A stretch of 64,000 nt of DNA from Methanoregula sp. (GTDB taxonomy: Archaea; Halobacteriota; Methanomicrobia; Methanomicrobiales; Methanospirillaceae): the NCBI RefSeq assembly GCF_023227875.1, contig NZ_JALOCH010000002.1, positions 186,001 through 250,000 on the forward strand, read 5' to 3'. Shown piece after piece: positions 25,650 through 34,127 of the stretch. A program made the translations under genes and the position numbers. Numbering within the stretch: the stretch's first letter is position 1; each line of letters begins with the position of its first letter. The notes below the pieces were generated by a model. It saw nothing but the letters and a program-made list of their open reading frames with translations. It ran no database searches and was not told the origin of the DNA.

Positions 25650-26501
25650 ATGGTATGGGAACCGCCCGGCCGGAACTGCGGGTCCTGTGGGGTCGCGAAC
25701 TGTGGGGATTTTCTCACCCTCGCCCGGCAGGGAAAAAAGGATCTCCCGGACTGCCCGTACTATCCCCGGCAGGCCGGTGCGGACCCGGTGCAGGCCATGC
25801 CCTCCCGTACGGGCCGGGACATCCTCGGGTTCGATTACGATTTTGTCGTGAGGCCCTTCCCGAAAGAGCCGTCGGCCCGGCGCTACATCCAGCCGTTCCG
25901 GGCAGACCTTATTGAGCGGTGGGAGATCCGGCCGGGAGATATTCTCCGGGGCAGGCCGGTCGAACCGAGTTGCCCGGTCCAGCATGTGCTCCGGGTGATA
26001 TCGGTGGACCCGGTGACCGCGATCCTTGCCTGCCACACGGTTGGGCCGGTGGCTGCACGGAAGAGCGGGGTGGTCCACGATATCCGGGCCTACCACGAAA
26101 TCGCCTTTGAAGGTATGGCCGAGACGGTCCGGCACGAACCGGTAGTCGGGTTCCGGATGCGTTTCCTTCCGGCAAACTGCATGCGGCAACTGGTTCACTC
26201 GGGCGTTGTCCAGATGGTGCTGAACAAGTCGTTCGGCACGCACGTCAAAATAGAGGACATTCAGATGCACGGGAAACGGGAGAAACTCAAGGATATCACC
26301 ATACGGCCCGGTGACTCCGTGTCCATCGAAGACCCGTCCGGCGCAAGAAAGATCGTGCTCATCGATGGCATCCGGGTCCACGGCTCGGACGGGACGGTGC
26401 TGGAACGCTCGCGTGACGAGCCGGGGTCCGGGCACGTCCCGGGATCCGGGAGGGGTCACCGCCATGATCAGGGCGGGCACCGGCACGATGACTGTGACTG
26501 A
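25650..26501 (+). CDS. 4Fe-4S protein with His-rich C-terminus, third gene of the trio
   Basis: This 283-residue protein starts with a cluster motif C10-x2-C13-x4-C18-x16-C35, the spacing of the 4Fe-4S domain of corrinoid iron-sulfur proteins and related activators. A central region of about 200 residues has no recognised fold. The tail is rich in Gly, His and Asp (GHRHDQGGHRHDDCD), like metal-storage tails of nickel chaperones. With the ABC ATPase and GTPase it makes a coherent set for energy-dependent metal or corrinoid centre maturation (inference). The product is not named in any pathway I can recall. Confidence 0.75.
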   Translation: MVWEPPGRNCGSCGVANCGDFLTLARQGKKDLPDCPYYPRQAGADPVQAMPSRTGRDILGFDYDFVVRPFPKEPSARRYIQPFRADLIERWEIRPGDILRGRPVEPSCPVQHVLRVISVDPVTAILACHTVGPVAARKSGVVHDIRAYHEIAFEGMAETVRHEPVVGFRMRFLPANCMRQLVHSGVVQMVLNKSFGTHVKIEDIQMHGKREKLKDITIRPGDSVSIEDPSGARKIVLIDGIRVHGSDGTVLERSRDEPGSGHVPGSGRGHRHDQGGHRHDDCD

Positions 26502-26944
26502 AGCCAGGTGAATATGCCCCGGAATGCAGGGAAGGCACCTGTACGCCGGGCCATCAGGAGGGTTGGGAGAATTTGCCGGCAATCAAAGTTAATAAAAAAT
26601 AATTGTTTCTTACAAAAAGTAAATCAAATTAATTAAATTTTTATATTCATGAAACCGATCAGATTGATGATAACGCATTCCCCCACAGGGGAGCATGGAA
26701 TAATCCATGTCATTGACGATAGTAAACCCTGTCGCCGACTCAACCGATGTGCGTTGTCGAAATGCCAGAAACAGGAACATCGATCAAAGCAGCAGAACAA
26801 AGAGAAGTTCAACATCTCATCACACACAAAAGGATTTTTTCACCCGGTACCGGCTGATGGTTACAGGAGGTACCGGGACTGGTATGTTCCGGTTTTGCAC
26901 AAAATTTTTCTCTGACAACGATTTTTAAATGGATTGACAGGACA
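26502..26944 (+). other. Intergenic region of about 440 bp with AT-rich promoter
   Basis: 26586-26645 is very AT-rich (AATTAATTAAATTTTTATATT) and looks like a promoter. An 88-codon frame follows (ATG 26649) but has unconvincing composition and overlaps another frame. The second half contains no clear structure. A short unrecognised transcript is possible. Confidence 0.35.
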
Positions 26945-27160
26945 ATGGACTTGCGCAGGCCCATAAAAAAAGGATCCGGCCGAGGGAGGAAATCTCATCC
27001 ACCGAAAGCCCGGACAGATAATGAATCATATACCGAAAGCGGGCAGCAAATCCGGTATTGCACAGAATGCAATACGATGTACCAGGCTGACCTGCATCCC
27101 GTTTCCGGGGGACTGTGCCCGGCGTGTTATTACATTGTGTATGCTGATGACGATGACTGA
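26945..27160 (+). CDS. Small zinc-ribbon protein
   Basis: This 71-residue protein has a basic N-terminus (RRPIKKGSGRGRK) and a four-cysteine zinc site (CTECNTMY ... GLCPACYY), ending in an acidic DDDD tail. It could bind nucleic acid or serve as a metal-site partner. A short second frame overlaps its stop (ATG 27153). Family unknown. Confidence 0.6.
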   Translation: MDLRRPIKKGSGRGRKSHPPKARTDNESYTESGQQIRYCTECNTMYQADLHPVSGGLCPACYYIVYADDDD

Positions 27161-27254
27161 TATCGTCATGGATAACCGGACCGTCGTTGTTGATGGGGAC
27201 GTGATGTGTAAGAGCTGCGCGAACGGTTCATATTATCAGGTACTACCTTCCTAA
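27153..27254 (+). CDS. 33-residue FmdE-like zinc-knuckle fragment
   Basis: ATG 27153 overlaps the previous stop. The peptide ends VVVDGDVMCKSCANGSYY, which resembles the C-terminal treble-clef tail of FmdE-family proteins (a VDGK..C..C..GYY type sequence). It has only one CxxC, so it is either a fragment or pairs with the preceding zinc ribbon. It may be a remnant of one longer protein split by a frameshift near 27150. Confidence 0.35.
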   Translation: MTDIVMDNRTVVVDGDVMCKSCANGSYYQVLPS

Positions 27255-27267
27255 ACCTTCTTTATCC

Positions 27268-27552
27268 ATGGCAATATCTTTTCAGGACCCGGTACCACCC
27301 TTTCCCGGATGGGAGCGCCGGATATACCGGCTCTCACGCCCGGTAACCGAAGAGGACATCCAGGCATTTCTGGGGGATCAGGAGCTGTACACTCGCGAGA
27401 CGGCTTCCGGCACGCGGGCCATCATCCATAAGTACGGTCTCGTGGAGATCAACCTGATAGTCGGTGCCCGCGAGGCGGAGATATGGTTCGCTCCGGACAA
27501 CGGAGCATATCCATCAGAATATCTCGACGCACTCTTCCAGACCCGGTTTTAA
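27268..27552 (+). CDS. Hypothetical 94-residue acidic protein
   Basis: A compact soluble protein (FPGWERRIYRLSRPVTEEDI near its start) with alternating strands and helices and normal coding composition. It lies 13 bp after the FmdE-like fragment and converges with mop. No family is recognised. Confidence 0.55.
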   Translation: MAISFQDPVPPFPGWERRIYRLSRPVTEEDIQAFLGDQELYTRETASGTRAIIHKYGLVEINLIVGAREAEIWFAPDNGAYPSEYLDALFQTRF

Positions 27553-27583
27553 TTCCGCTGGTGGCGGTCAGAGAAAAGAGATT

Positions 27584-27793
27584 TTAATCGACTGCTACCA
27601 TCACTTCGGAGGCCTTGACAACTGCGTAGACCTTCGATCCCTCGTGCAGTTTCAGGGATTCTGCAGAATGGGTGGTAATGGAGGAGACCATCTCCTGGCC
27701 TCCGGCAATTGCGATAACGACTTCGGTGCTGACCGGGCCCTTCTTGATGGACTTGACGGTGCCCGCGATCTGGTTTCGTGCACTAATCTTCAT
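27584..27793 (-). CDS. mop: Molbindin (Mop), molybdate-binding protein
   Basis: This 69-residue protein is a single TOBE/Mop domain: MKISARNQIAGTVKSIKKG, VSTEVVIAIAGGQEMVSSIT, then VYAVVKASEVMVAVD. Molbindins assemble into oligomers that store molybdate in the cytoplasm. ATG 27793 is preceded by AGGTGAAA, so the upstream GTG 27802 is not needed. It is divergent from modA across a 143-bp region with a palindrome. Confidence 0.92.
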   Translation of the reverse strand: MKISARNQIAGTVKSIKKGPVSTEVVIAIAGGQEMVSSITTHSAESLKLHEGSKVYAVVKASEVMVAVD

Positions 27794-27805
27794 GATTTTC
27801 ACCTG

Positions 27806-27822
27806 ATGGCTCTTTTAGCCAT
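27806..27822. promoter_or_regulatory. Palindrome in the mop-mod intergenic region
   Basis: ATGGCT-CTTTT-AGCCAT is a perfect inverted repeat between the mop start codon (27793) and a TATA-like sequence on the minus strand (about 27826-27836). A repressor bound here would block mop initiation. On the plus strand, a second AT-rich region (27854-27900) is the likely modA promoter. The palindrome is a candidate molybdate-responsive site (inference). Confidence 0.45.
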
Positions 27823-27936
27823 ATTACGGTATAATAGTATCTGATGGCATCATTATTTTTATTTAACAAATTAAAAAGTAAATCAAAACTTTTTTATCAA
27901 CTCTGAACCGATCCATAATCCTCGGAAAAGGTAATT

Positions 27937-28794
27937 ATGACACGAATCCTGAACCAGTTCACAACCGTTTACATCGGCATCGCACTCGTCATCCTGTTCA
28001 TCGCGGCTGCGTGTGCCGGCTGCACATCTGCACAACCGGGCAGCACATCCGCAGGCACCGCTACGATAACAACTCCCGCCTCATCACAGGGGAGTATCCT
28101 CGTCTTCTCCGGCGCCGGACTCAAATCCCCCATGGAGGAGATCGGGAAGGCATTCACCCAGAAGTACGGGATTGATGTCCAGTACAATTATGGCGGCGCA
28201 GGCACGCTGGTCTCGCAGATGAACCTGACGCACAAGGGCGATGTCTTCATCTCCGGTTCGACCGTGGAGTTCAAGAACGCAAAGGCCCAGGGCCTCGTGG
28301 ATTCCTACGAGCTCGTTGCCTACCACGTGCCGGTCATCGTTGTCCAGAAAGGCAACCCGAAAAACATCAAGACCCTTGCAGACTTTGCACAGCCCGGCCT
28401 GAAGGTGGCACTGGGGGACACATCTGCCACGGCCATCGGTAAAGCCGGGGCAAAGATGTTCCAGAGGCTCAACATCACCGAAGCAGTCGAGAAGAATGTC
28501 GTCACCCGGACACCGACTATCAATGAACTTATCGTTATTATGAATGCAGGACAGGCAGATGCAGCAATCCTGACCCTTGACAATGTCAAACCGGATACGA
28601 TGGATATGATCACGATCCCGATCAGCGACAACGAAGTCCTGATCACCCCAATCGGCGTGACAACCTTTACAGAGAACTCCGATGCCGCGGCAAAGTTTGT
28701 TGCCTTTGTTGCATCTGACGAGGGCAAGGCGTTCTTTGCAAAGCACGGGTTCCCGGTCTACCCGGACCCGGTCTATGCCGAGGTCAAACCGTAA
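27937..28794 (+). CDS. modA: Molybdate/tungstate ABC transporter binding lipoprotein
   Basis: This 285-residue protein has a signal peptide with lipobox-like AACAGC (residues about 23-28), a Thr/Ser linker, and a ModA-type binding domain: VFSGAGLKSPMEEIGKAF, YNYGGAGTLVSQ, DVFISGS, ALGDTSATAIGKAG. It captures the oxyanion outside the membrane for ModB/ModC. It is the first gene of modA-trmO-modB-modC. The leading GGAAAAGG before ATG 27937 is a weak ribosome-binding site. Confidence 0.93.
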   Translation: MTRILNQFTTVYIGIALVILFIAAACAGCTSAQPGSTSAGTATITTPASSQGSILVFSGAGLKSPMEEIGKAFTQKYGIDVQYNYGGAGTLVSQMNLTHKGDVFISGSTVEFKNAKAQGLVDSYELVAYHVPVIVVQKGNPKNIKTLADFAQPGLKVALGDTSATAIGKAGAKMFQRLNITEAVEKNVVTRTPTINELIVIMNAGQADAAILTLDNVKPDTMDMITIPISDNEVLITPIGVTTFTENSDAAAKFVAFVASDEGKAFFAKHGFPVYPDPVYAEVKP

Positions 28795-28809
28795 AAACGG
28801 ACGGAAACC

Positions 28810-29313
28810 ATGACGGATTTCAAGCCGATCGGTACTGCACATTCGCCATTCAGTACGCCCGGTGCCCCCCCGTTCCAGAGCGCCTTCTCGCAAGTGGAGG
28901 GGACCATCGAGATCTTCCCGGAATACCGGGAAGGTCTGATGAGTATCGAGGGGTTCTCCCATCTCATCATCCTCTCCTGTTTCGACCGGGCCACGCAGCG
29001 GGCACTCACCGAACAGGCGTTGATTGACGATGTGGCCCCACACGGCATCTTTGCCTGCCGGCATTTCAACCGCCCCAACCCGATTGGGATTTCATATGTG
29101 GAATTGATGAAGGTCACGGACGGGGTCCTGCAGGTCAGGGGGCTGGACCTCCTTGAAGGCACACCCGTCCTGGATATTAAACCCTATATCCCGGCATTCG
29201 ACAGTTTCCCGGACGCCGTTACCGGATGGGTGACTCCCCGCCACATCGAACAGATCCGCGAGACCAGCACCCGTGCCGGGCAGGGGATGAGTAAAGACCA
29301 GCAGCACGTGTAG
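28810..29313 (+). CDS. trmO: TrmO-like (TsaA/YaeB) tRNA N6-methyltransferase
   Basis: This 167-residue protein belongs to the TsaA beta-barrel family: FKPIGTAHSPFST, QVEGTIEIFPEYREGL, IEGFSHLIILSCFD, and HFNRPNPIGISYVEL, then DLLEGTPVLDIKPYIP. Bacterial TrmO methylates t6A37 of tRNA(Thr). Its position between modA and modB is odd for a tRNA enzyme. Archaeal homologues often lie with metal or molybdate genes, so a role in the transport or cofactor context cannot be excluded. Confidence 0.85.
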   Translation: MTDFKPIGTAHSPFSTPGAPPFQSAFSQVEGTIEIFPEYREGLMSIEGFSHLIILSCFDRATQRALTEQALIDDVAPHGIFACRHFNRPNPIGISYVELMKVTDGVLQVRGLDLLEGTPVLDIKPYIPAFDSFPDAVTGWVTPRHIEQIRETSTRAGQGMSKDQQHV

Positions 29314-29330
29314 CGGCGGGAGGTGGCCCA

Positions 29331-30104
29331 TTGAAAAAAATCTCGCTCGCGCTGACCGCCATTGTTTTTTGTGTGATCAGCGGGACACTCCTCGGCCTCA
29401 TCATCTATTCTCCACTGCCCATCCTTGCCCGGAGTCTCGTAAGTCCCGAGATCCAGTTCGCGATCCTGCTCAGCCTCGTAACAAGCGTGGCATCAACCCT
29501 AGTCTGCATCGCGGTTGCTATTCCGGTTGCATACGCTCTTGCCCGGTATACGTTTCCCGGTAAACAGATCGCAACACTCATCCTGACCCTCCCCCTCACA
29601 CTCCCGCCGCTGGTTGCCGGTATCGCCCTCCTCCTCTTTTTTGGCACAACCCCATGGGGGAAGGCGCTTGACAACGCCGGATTTGGCGTGATCTTCACCC
29701 CGCTTGGGATCATTGTTGCGGAAGTGTTCGTCAACCTTCCCTACATGATCCGTATCATGCGGTCCACGTTCGATGCCATCAACCCGCGGTTCGAGCACGT
29801 GGCAAAAACACTCGGGTGTACCGAGACCGGCGCATTCTTCAGGGTCACCCTCCCCATGGCCCGCCACGGCCTCCTTGCCGGCACGGTCATCACGTGGTCA
29901 AAGGCAATGGGGGAGTTCGGGGCAGTCCTGATGCTTGCCGGTGCAACAACGATGAGGACCGAGACGCTGCCCATCGCCCTCTACCTCAACATCTCGACCG
30001 GTGACGTGGACCTTGCCGTGGCAGCTGCAACAATCCTGATCCTGATATCGCTTGTTGCCTTGTGTACTGTCGAATACTTTGACCGGGACGTGCATGTCTT
30101 TTAG
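29331..30104 (+). CDS. modB: Molybdate/tungstate ABC transporter permease
   Basis: This 257-residue permease has five or six membrane helices and the EAA-type cytoplasmic loop (FEHVAKTLGCTETGAFFRVTLPMARHG). TTG 29331 is preceded by GGGAGGTGG, a strong ribosome-binding site, so the TTG start is accepted. It works with ModA and ModC. Confidence 0.92.
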   Translation: MKKISLALTAIVFCVISGTLLGLIIYSPLPILARSLVSPEIQFAILLSLVTSVASTLVCIAVAIPVAYALARYTFPGKQIATLILTLPLTLPPLVAGIALLLFFGTTPWGKALDNAGFGVIFTPLGIIVAEVFVNLPYMIRIMRSTFDAINPRFEHVAKTLGCTETGAFFRVTLPMARHGLLAGTVITWSKAMGEFGAVLMLAGATTMRTETLPIALYLNISTGDVDLAVAAATILILISLVALCTVEYFDRDVHVF

Positions 30105-30118
30105 CGGGTGACCTGTCA

Positions 30119-31183
30119 GTGCTGAGTATCGTTTCCCTCTCCATCACGCTGGGCGGGTTCTCCGTACGGGACGTGTCGCTTGAGGTCAAACCCGATGAAT
30201 ATTTCATCATCCTCGGCCCGACCGGCGCGGGGAAAACGATCCTTCTCGAAACGATTGCCGGCATCCACGCCCCGGATTCGGGAAAGATCTTCCTTGATGA
30301 CCGGGAGATCACGGCACTCGAACCCCGCGAGCGGAATACCGGGATGGTGTACCAGGACTACATGCTCTTTCCTCATCTCACCGTTGAGGAAAATATTGCG
30401 TTCGGGTTACGCCAGAAAAACATCCCCCGGGACGAACAGCGTGCAATCGTGGAGGAGATGTGCATGCTCCTTGAGATCGGCCATCTTGCCGGACGCTACC
30501 CGGGCACCCTGAGCGGCGGGGAGCAGCAGCGTGTTGCCCTCGCCCGGGCGCTTGTGCTCCGGCCGGCAATCCTGCTGCTCGATGAACCGATGAGCGCCCT
30601 TGACAGCAGGACCCGTGAACGGATGCGGAGCGAACTGTCCCGGATCCGGAAACTCACCGGGACTACCATTGTCCAGATCACCCATCATTTCGATGATGTC
30701 TTTGCCCTTGCCGACAGGATTGCGATCATGCGGGAGGGGAGGATTGTGCAGGTTGGCGAAACCTCTGAGGTATTCCTCCATCCCGCTGATACTTTTGTTG
30801 CAGAGTTCCTTGGCATCGGAAACATTATCCGGGGGAATTCAGTGATGGCCGGCAAAATTGCGAAGATCACTCCTGCTCGTGGCCCGGCATTCTTTGCTGC
30901 GTCCGATATCGTCGGGGATGTTGTTGCCACCCTGCACGCCGAGGATGTTATCCTGTCAAAGGCACCGTTCGAATCCAGTGCCCGCAACGGTCTTCCCGGA
31001 ACCGTTTCCGAGATTATCCCCTCAGGAAGTACGGTACGGGTGATCCTTGATGCAGGATTCCCGCTCACGGCCCTGCTCACCCGCGAGAGCTGCCGCGACC
31101 TGGACCTTGAACCCGGCAGTTCGGTGTATGCAACGTTCAAGGCGACTGCTGTGCACGTGATCCCGGTCACCGCATCAGAATGA
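30119..31183 (+). CDS. modC: Molybdate/tungstate ABC transporter ATPase
   Basis: This 354-residue protein has an ABC ATPase domain with Walker A GPTGAGKT, signature LSGGEQQRV, Walker B ILLLDEP and a C-terminal TOBE/Mop-like region (from about 245) that can sense the oxyanion. GTG 30119 follows modB by 14 bp. It closes the mod operon and faces the beta-propeller gene on the other strand. Confidence 0.93.
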   Translation: MLSIVSLSITLGGFSVRDVSLEVKPDEYFIILGPTGAGKTILLETIAGIHAPDSGKIFLDDREITALEPRERNTGMVYQDYMLFPHLTVEENIAFGLRQKNIPRDEQRAIVEEMCMLLEIGHLAGRYPGTLSGGEQQRVALARALVLRPAILLLDEPMSALDSRTRERMRSELSRIRKLTGTTIVQITHHFDDVFALADRIAIMREGRIVQVGETSEVFLHPADTFVAEFLGIGNIIRGNSVMAGKIAKITPARGPAFFAASDIVGDVVATLHAEDVILSKAPFESSARNGLPGTVSEIIPSGSTVRVILDAGFPLTALLTRESCRDLDLEPGSSVYATFKATAVHVIPVTASE

Positions 31184-31194
31184 AAACAAAAAAA

Positions 31195-33501
31195 TTACGT
31201 GATTTTTATCTCATTGATCCGGTCAAGCGACTTTGCGAGATCGCTCATCACGATCTTTGAGTCCGACATCGTATACAGCGTGTCCTCGATATAGAGCGCA
31301 CGTCGCACCGGGGCCATGTCCCCGGAATACCCGTCGTAGTGCGTCACCTTGCCCTTCACGATAAAACCTGTCTTCGGGTTGATGCTGTACACGTATGCTC
31401 CACCCCATGCAGGGGGTTGGGAACACCCCTGTCCGAGAGCATTGCAGGAATATTCTGCCGTCAGGTGGAGAGGCAGTACGAGAAGGTTCTTCTCCTTGTC
31501 AAAGAGGAATGCCTTCGGATCGCTCAGGACCGGTGAGTCGCTGCTGGCCGCTCCAAGTGATTCGCTGTCAATAAGTACCGGGTTGTCCACGTCCGCGACA
31601 TTGAAGAGTGCGATCTTGACCGGCCCGGACCGCGAGTCCTTTCCGACGCCAATGATATGGGTCGCGTCATAGGGGTGCAGGTAGTTCGAGAACCCGGGGA
31701 TCTTCAGTTCACCGAGAATGACCGGCCGGTTCGGGTTAGAGAGCCCGATCACGTAGAAGGGATCTGTCTCGCGGAACGTGACGAGATAGAGCCGGTCGCC
31801 CATGAACCGGGCCGCATAGATCCGCTCCCCGGGGGCGATTTTTGACAACATCCCGAGCGTGTTGAGTTTCTCATCAAGCACCGTGATCTTACTGGACGAT
31901 GACGTGCTCCATCGCCCCGTCATGGTTTCGATGGTGGTTGCCACGCGGAGGTTGCCATCATACTCGTCAAGCGAGTACTGGTTGAGGAGCATGCCGTCAA
32001 CGATCCCTCCTGCCTTGTACGTGATCTTCCCGTTGTCGATCGCAAAGGAATAGATCGTTGTTGAGGCGATCACACCATATCTACTCGTGTCAGGGATCGC
32101 GATATAGAGATTTTTCGGGGACACGTACACGGTGCCAGTTGTCCCGACAATGAATGTTTTTGCAGAGACCGGCTCCAGTGCGGCAATATCCAGCGAACCG
32201 ATGGTGGAGAAGGTGAAGTCCTGGTCGGTGGTGTTGAACGCGTACACCGGCGGTGTGGTGATGCCACCATGGTCGTCATGGATCGTAGGGAGTTCGAGGT
32301 CATCAGGCTGGTAGGGAATTGGCAGGCTGCTGATGAAATAGAGCTGCGTCCCGATCATCCGCGAACTGGTGTACGAACCATCGATGTCCAGTTCCCGGAC
32401 CAGCACCGGCGCTGCGGGATCTTTTACCGAGAAGACATAGACAAGCGTCCTCTGCACGGAACCGGGGTACCTGCTGCATGAACCGGGGGCACACGCCACA
32501 ATGGGACGTGTCCAGTAGTCCGTGGCGATCAGGACAACGTTATCGCCGTTGATGTACAGGTCTCTGGGTTGGCCGGAGAACCGGAGCGTGGAGAGGATCT
32601 CTGCGTCCTTTGCCGGGTATGCCTTGAGGATGTGCATGCAGTTGCCCGAAACAACGTAGATGTTCTCCCCGTCGGTCTTGATGATGTCCGCTTCATCGAC
32701 CTGCTTCACCTGGACGTTGGTTTTTGAAAAATCCCGGGTAACCGAAGCGGCCACGGTCTGGGCAGCGGTCGGGACTGCTGTCAGGACTGGTGCGTTCGTA
32801 TGGACGGGCGCTGGTGGGGAGGATGACGTCTTGATCGTCCCGGTCATGCCGGAGAACTCTCCGGACTGGCTCTTCTGGGTCGGTTTGAACGAAGACGAAT
32901 AGACCTGGACCAGCAGTTCCTCATCAGCAGGAAGATTGGTTACTCCCGTGATGCTGAACGTGTCACCGATTATCCGGTCCCCGATCGGGCTGATGGTGAT
33001 GTAATACCCCCCGGTACCTGTAGCCTGTGGTGACAGGGTAGCCGGTGTTGCGATCGGCATGGGCATTGTTGTTGGCATAAATCCCACGGACGGAGCTGCA
33101 AGGATGTTGAAGAGTGCTGTTCCCGTTGCCTCCTCCTTTATGGCTTCGACAATCACGATGTATTCATCCGGCTTGAACGTTGAGGTGTCCACCTCAAAAC
33201 TGAACGTGCGTGCCCCGGCCGGGACCAGCACGGGTGTGGAGGTGTCCGTTGATCCTGCCACGGGAGTACCCGTGTGCGACCGGATGTACGCGATCACATC
33301 CTCCCGGGTTGCGAGCTGATCGATGCTCGTCACGATCCCGGAGACGACCGGGATCTTTTCGGTTATTGCGGGTGTGGGTGCAGGGACACCCAGGGCCGGG
33401 CTGGCAGACGGGGCCTGGACCATGGGGAGGATGATAATTGTAGCAAGTATGCCAAGGATACAGCCGAGGGCTATCAGGATGCTGTCACTTTTGGTTAGCA
33501 G
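31195..33501 (-). CDS. Secreted beta-propeller protein with probable CTG start
   Basis: The clearest frame runs from ATG 33423 (742 residues), but the same frame continues 26 codons upstream and encodes a hydrophobic signal segment (SILIALGCILGILATIIILP). No ATG, GTG or TTG lies there. A CTG at 33501-33499 sits 6 nt after AGGTGA, so CTG initiation is proposed (768 residues). A Ser/Thr/Pro-rich region and an outer beta domain come first, followed by the C-terminal beta-propeller (about residues 250-760: VDEADIIKTDGENIYVVSG, then DRLYLVTFRETDPF), a family common in methanogen envelopes. It is convergent with modC. Confidence 0.8.
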   Translation of the reverse strand: MLTKSDSILIALGCILGILATIIILPMVQAPSASPALGVPAPTPAITEKIPVVSGIVTSIDQLATREDVIAYIRSHTGTPVAGSTDTSTPVLVPAGARTFSFEVDTSTFKPDEYIVIVEAIKEEATGTALFNILAAPSVGFMPTTMPMPIATPATLSPQATGTGGYYITISPIGDRIIGDTFSITGVTNLPADEELLVQVYSSSFKPTQKSQSGEFSGMTGTIKTSSSPPAPVHTNAPVLTAVPTAAQTVAASVTRDFSKTNVQVKQVDEADIIKTDGENIYVVSGNCMHILKAYPAKDAEILSTLRFSGQPRDLYINGDNVVLIATDYWTRPIVACAPGSCSRYPGSVQRTLVYVFSVKDPAAPVLVRELDIDGSYTSSRMIGTQLYFISSLPIPYQPDDLELPTIHDDHGGITTPPVYAFNTTDQDFTFSTIGSLDIAALEPVSAKTFIVGTTGTVYVSPKNLYIAIPDTSRYGVIASTTIYSFAIDNGKITYKAGGIVDGMLLNQYSLDEYDGNLRVATTIETMTGRWSTSSSSKITVLDEKLNTLGMLSKIAPGERIYAARFMGDRLYLVTFRETDPFYVIGLSNPNRPVILGELKIPGFSNYLHPYDATHIIGVGKDSRSGPVKIALFNVADVDNPVLIDSESLGAASSDSPVLSDPKAFLFDKEKNLLVLPLHLTAEYSCNALGQGCSQPPAWGGAYVYSINPKTGFIVKGKVTHYDGYSGDMAPVRRALYIEDTLYTMSDSKIVMSDLAKSLDRINEIKIT

Positions 33502-34127
33502 AAGAGATCACCTTCCTCTTAGTTTTTTATAAAATTATTTATTGGTTTTGATTTTATTTTTAAAAAACGATAATTTTTCCAAGTGATTTGTATCGCAGGG
33601 AAAATAATTGTCGAGAAAAAAGGGTGAGATCCGTTCCGTTATAATCTGAGAGGAGACGGGTCGTTTCCGCATCCCCCGACAATTACATATCCTATTTTTT
33701 ACACTGTAGAATACATTTCGAGATGCTGACGCTCCCGGGCTTACGTTGCACTCGTTGGGGGGGTCGGGCGGTGTACTTCCCGTGCGAACAAACCGATGTG
33801 ATTCAGGAAAGTACCATCGGAAATTTTCCCCGGATCTGTTGATCACGGGCGATAAAATATCAAAGTACACCGCCCGACCCCCCCAGGCCCCCTCCCATTT
33901 CCGAGCTGGATTCGTGCAGTTTTACGGGATGAATGATGGGATTGTCCTGGCTCCGTGGGGGTGAGGGGTCGCATGGTGTACAAATAGGGTGAGCGGGGGA
34001 TGTCATTTCAAAAAAAAAGGTTTTCTATAGAGTATATTTTTTATTTATTTTAGGAATCCGATGAGTTCACACAACTGCACAACGATTACGTGGCCGGTTG
34101 GTGATCGGTCAGAGGGACCCCCATATT
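33502..34127. other. Intergenic region of about 625 bp with inverted-repeat element
   Basis: No gene is supported. 33530-33600 is AT-rich and probably holds the promoter of the beta-propeller gene (minus strand). 33757-33884 is a GC-rich inverted-repeat element, and 33957-33985 is a third related arm (GAGGGGTCGCATGGTGTACA). 34010-34050 is T-rich. Confidence 0.5.
33757..33884. mobile_element. 128-bp element with perfect 22-bp inverted ends
   Basis: The left end (33757-33778) begins GGGGGGGTCGGGCGGTGTAC. The right end (33863-33884) is its exact reverse complement over 22 bp. The 84-bp interior is less GC-rich. A related element lies at 59443-59559. The form fits a miniature inverted-repeat element or a stable RNA hairpin; it carries no gene. 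Confidence 0.55.

Noticed and set aside
26649..26928. Two overlapping small frames (88 and 73 codons)
   Set aside because: Composition is unlike the neighbouring genes, there is no ribosome-binding site, and the two frames conflict.
33863..33985. Attachment site of an integrated element
   Set aside because: The repeats are inverted arms of one small element, no integrase or tRNA is adjacent, and no phage-like genes are nearby.
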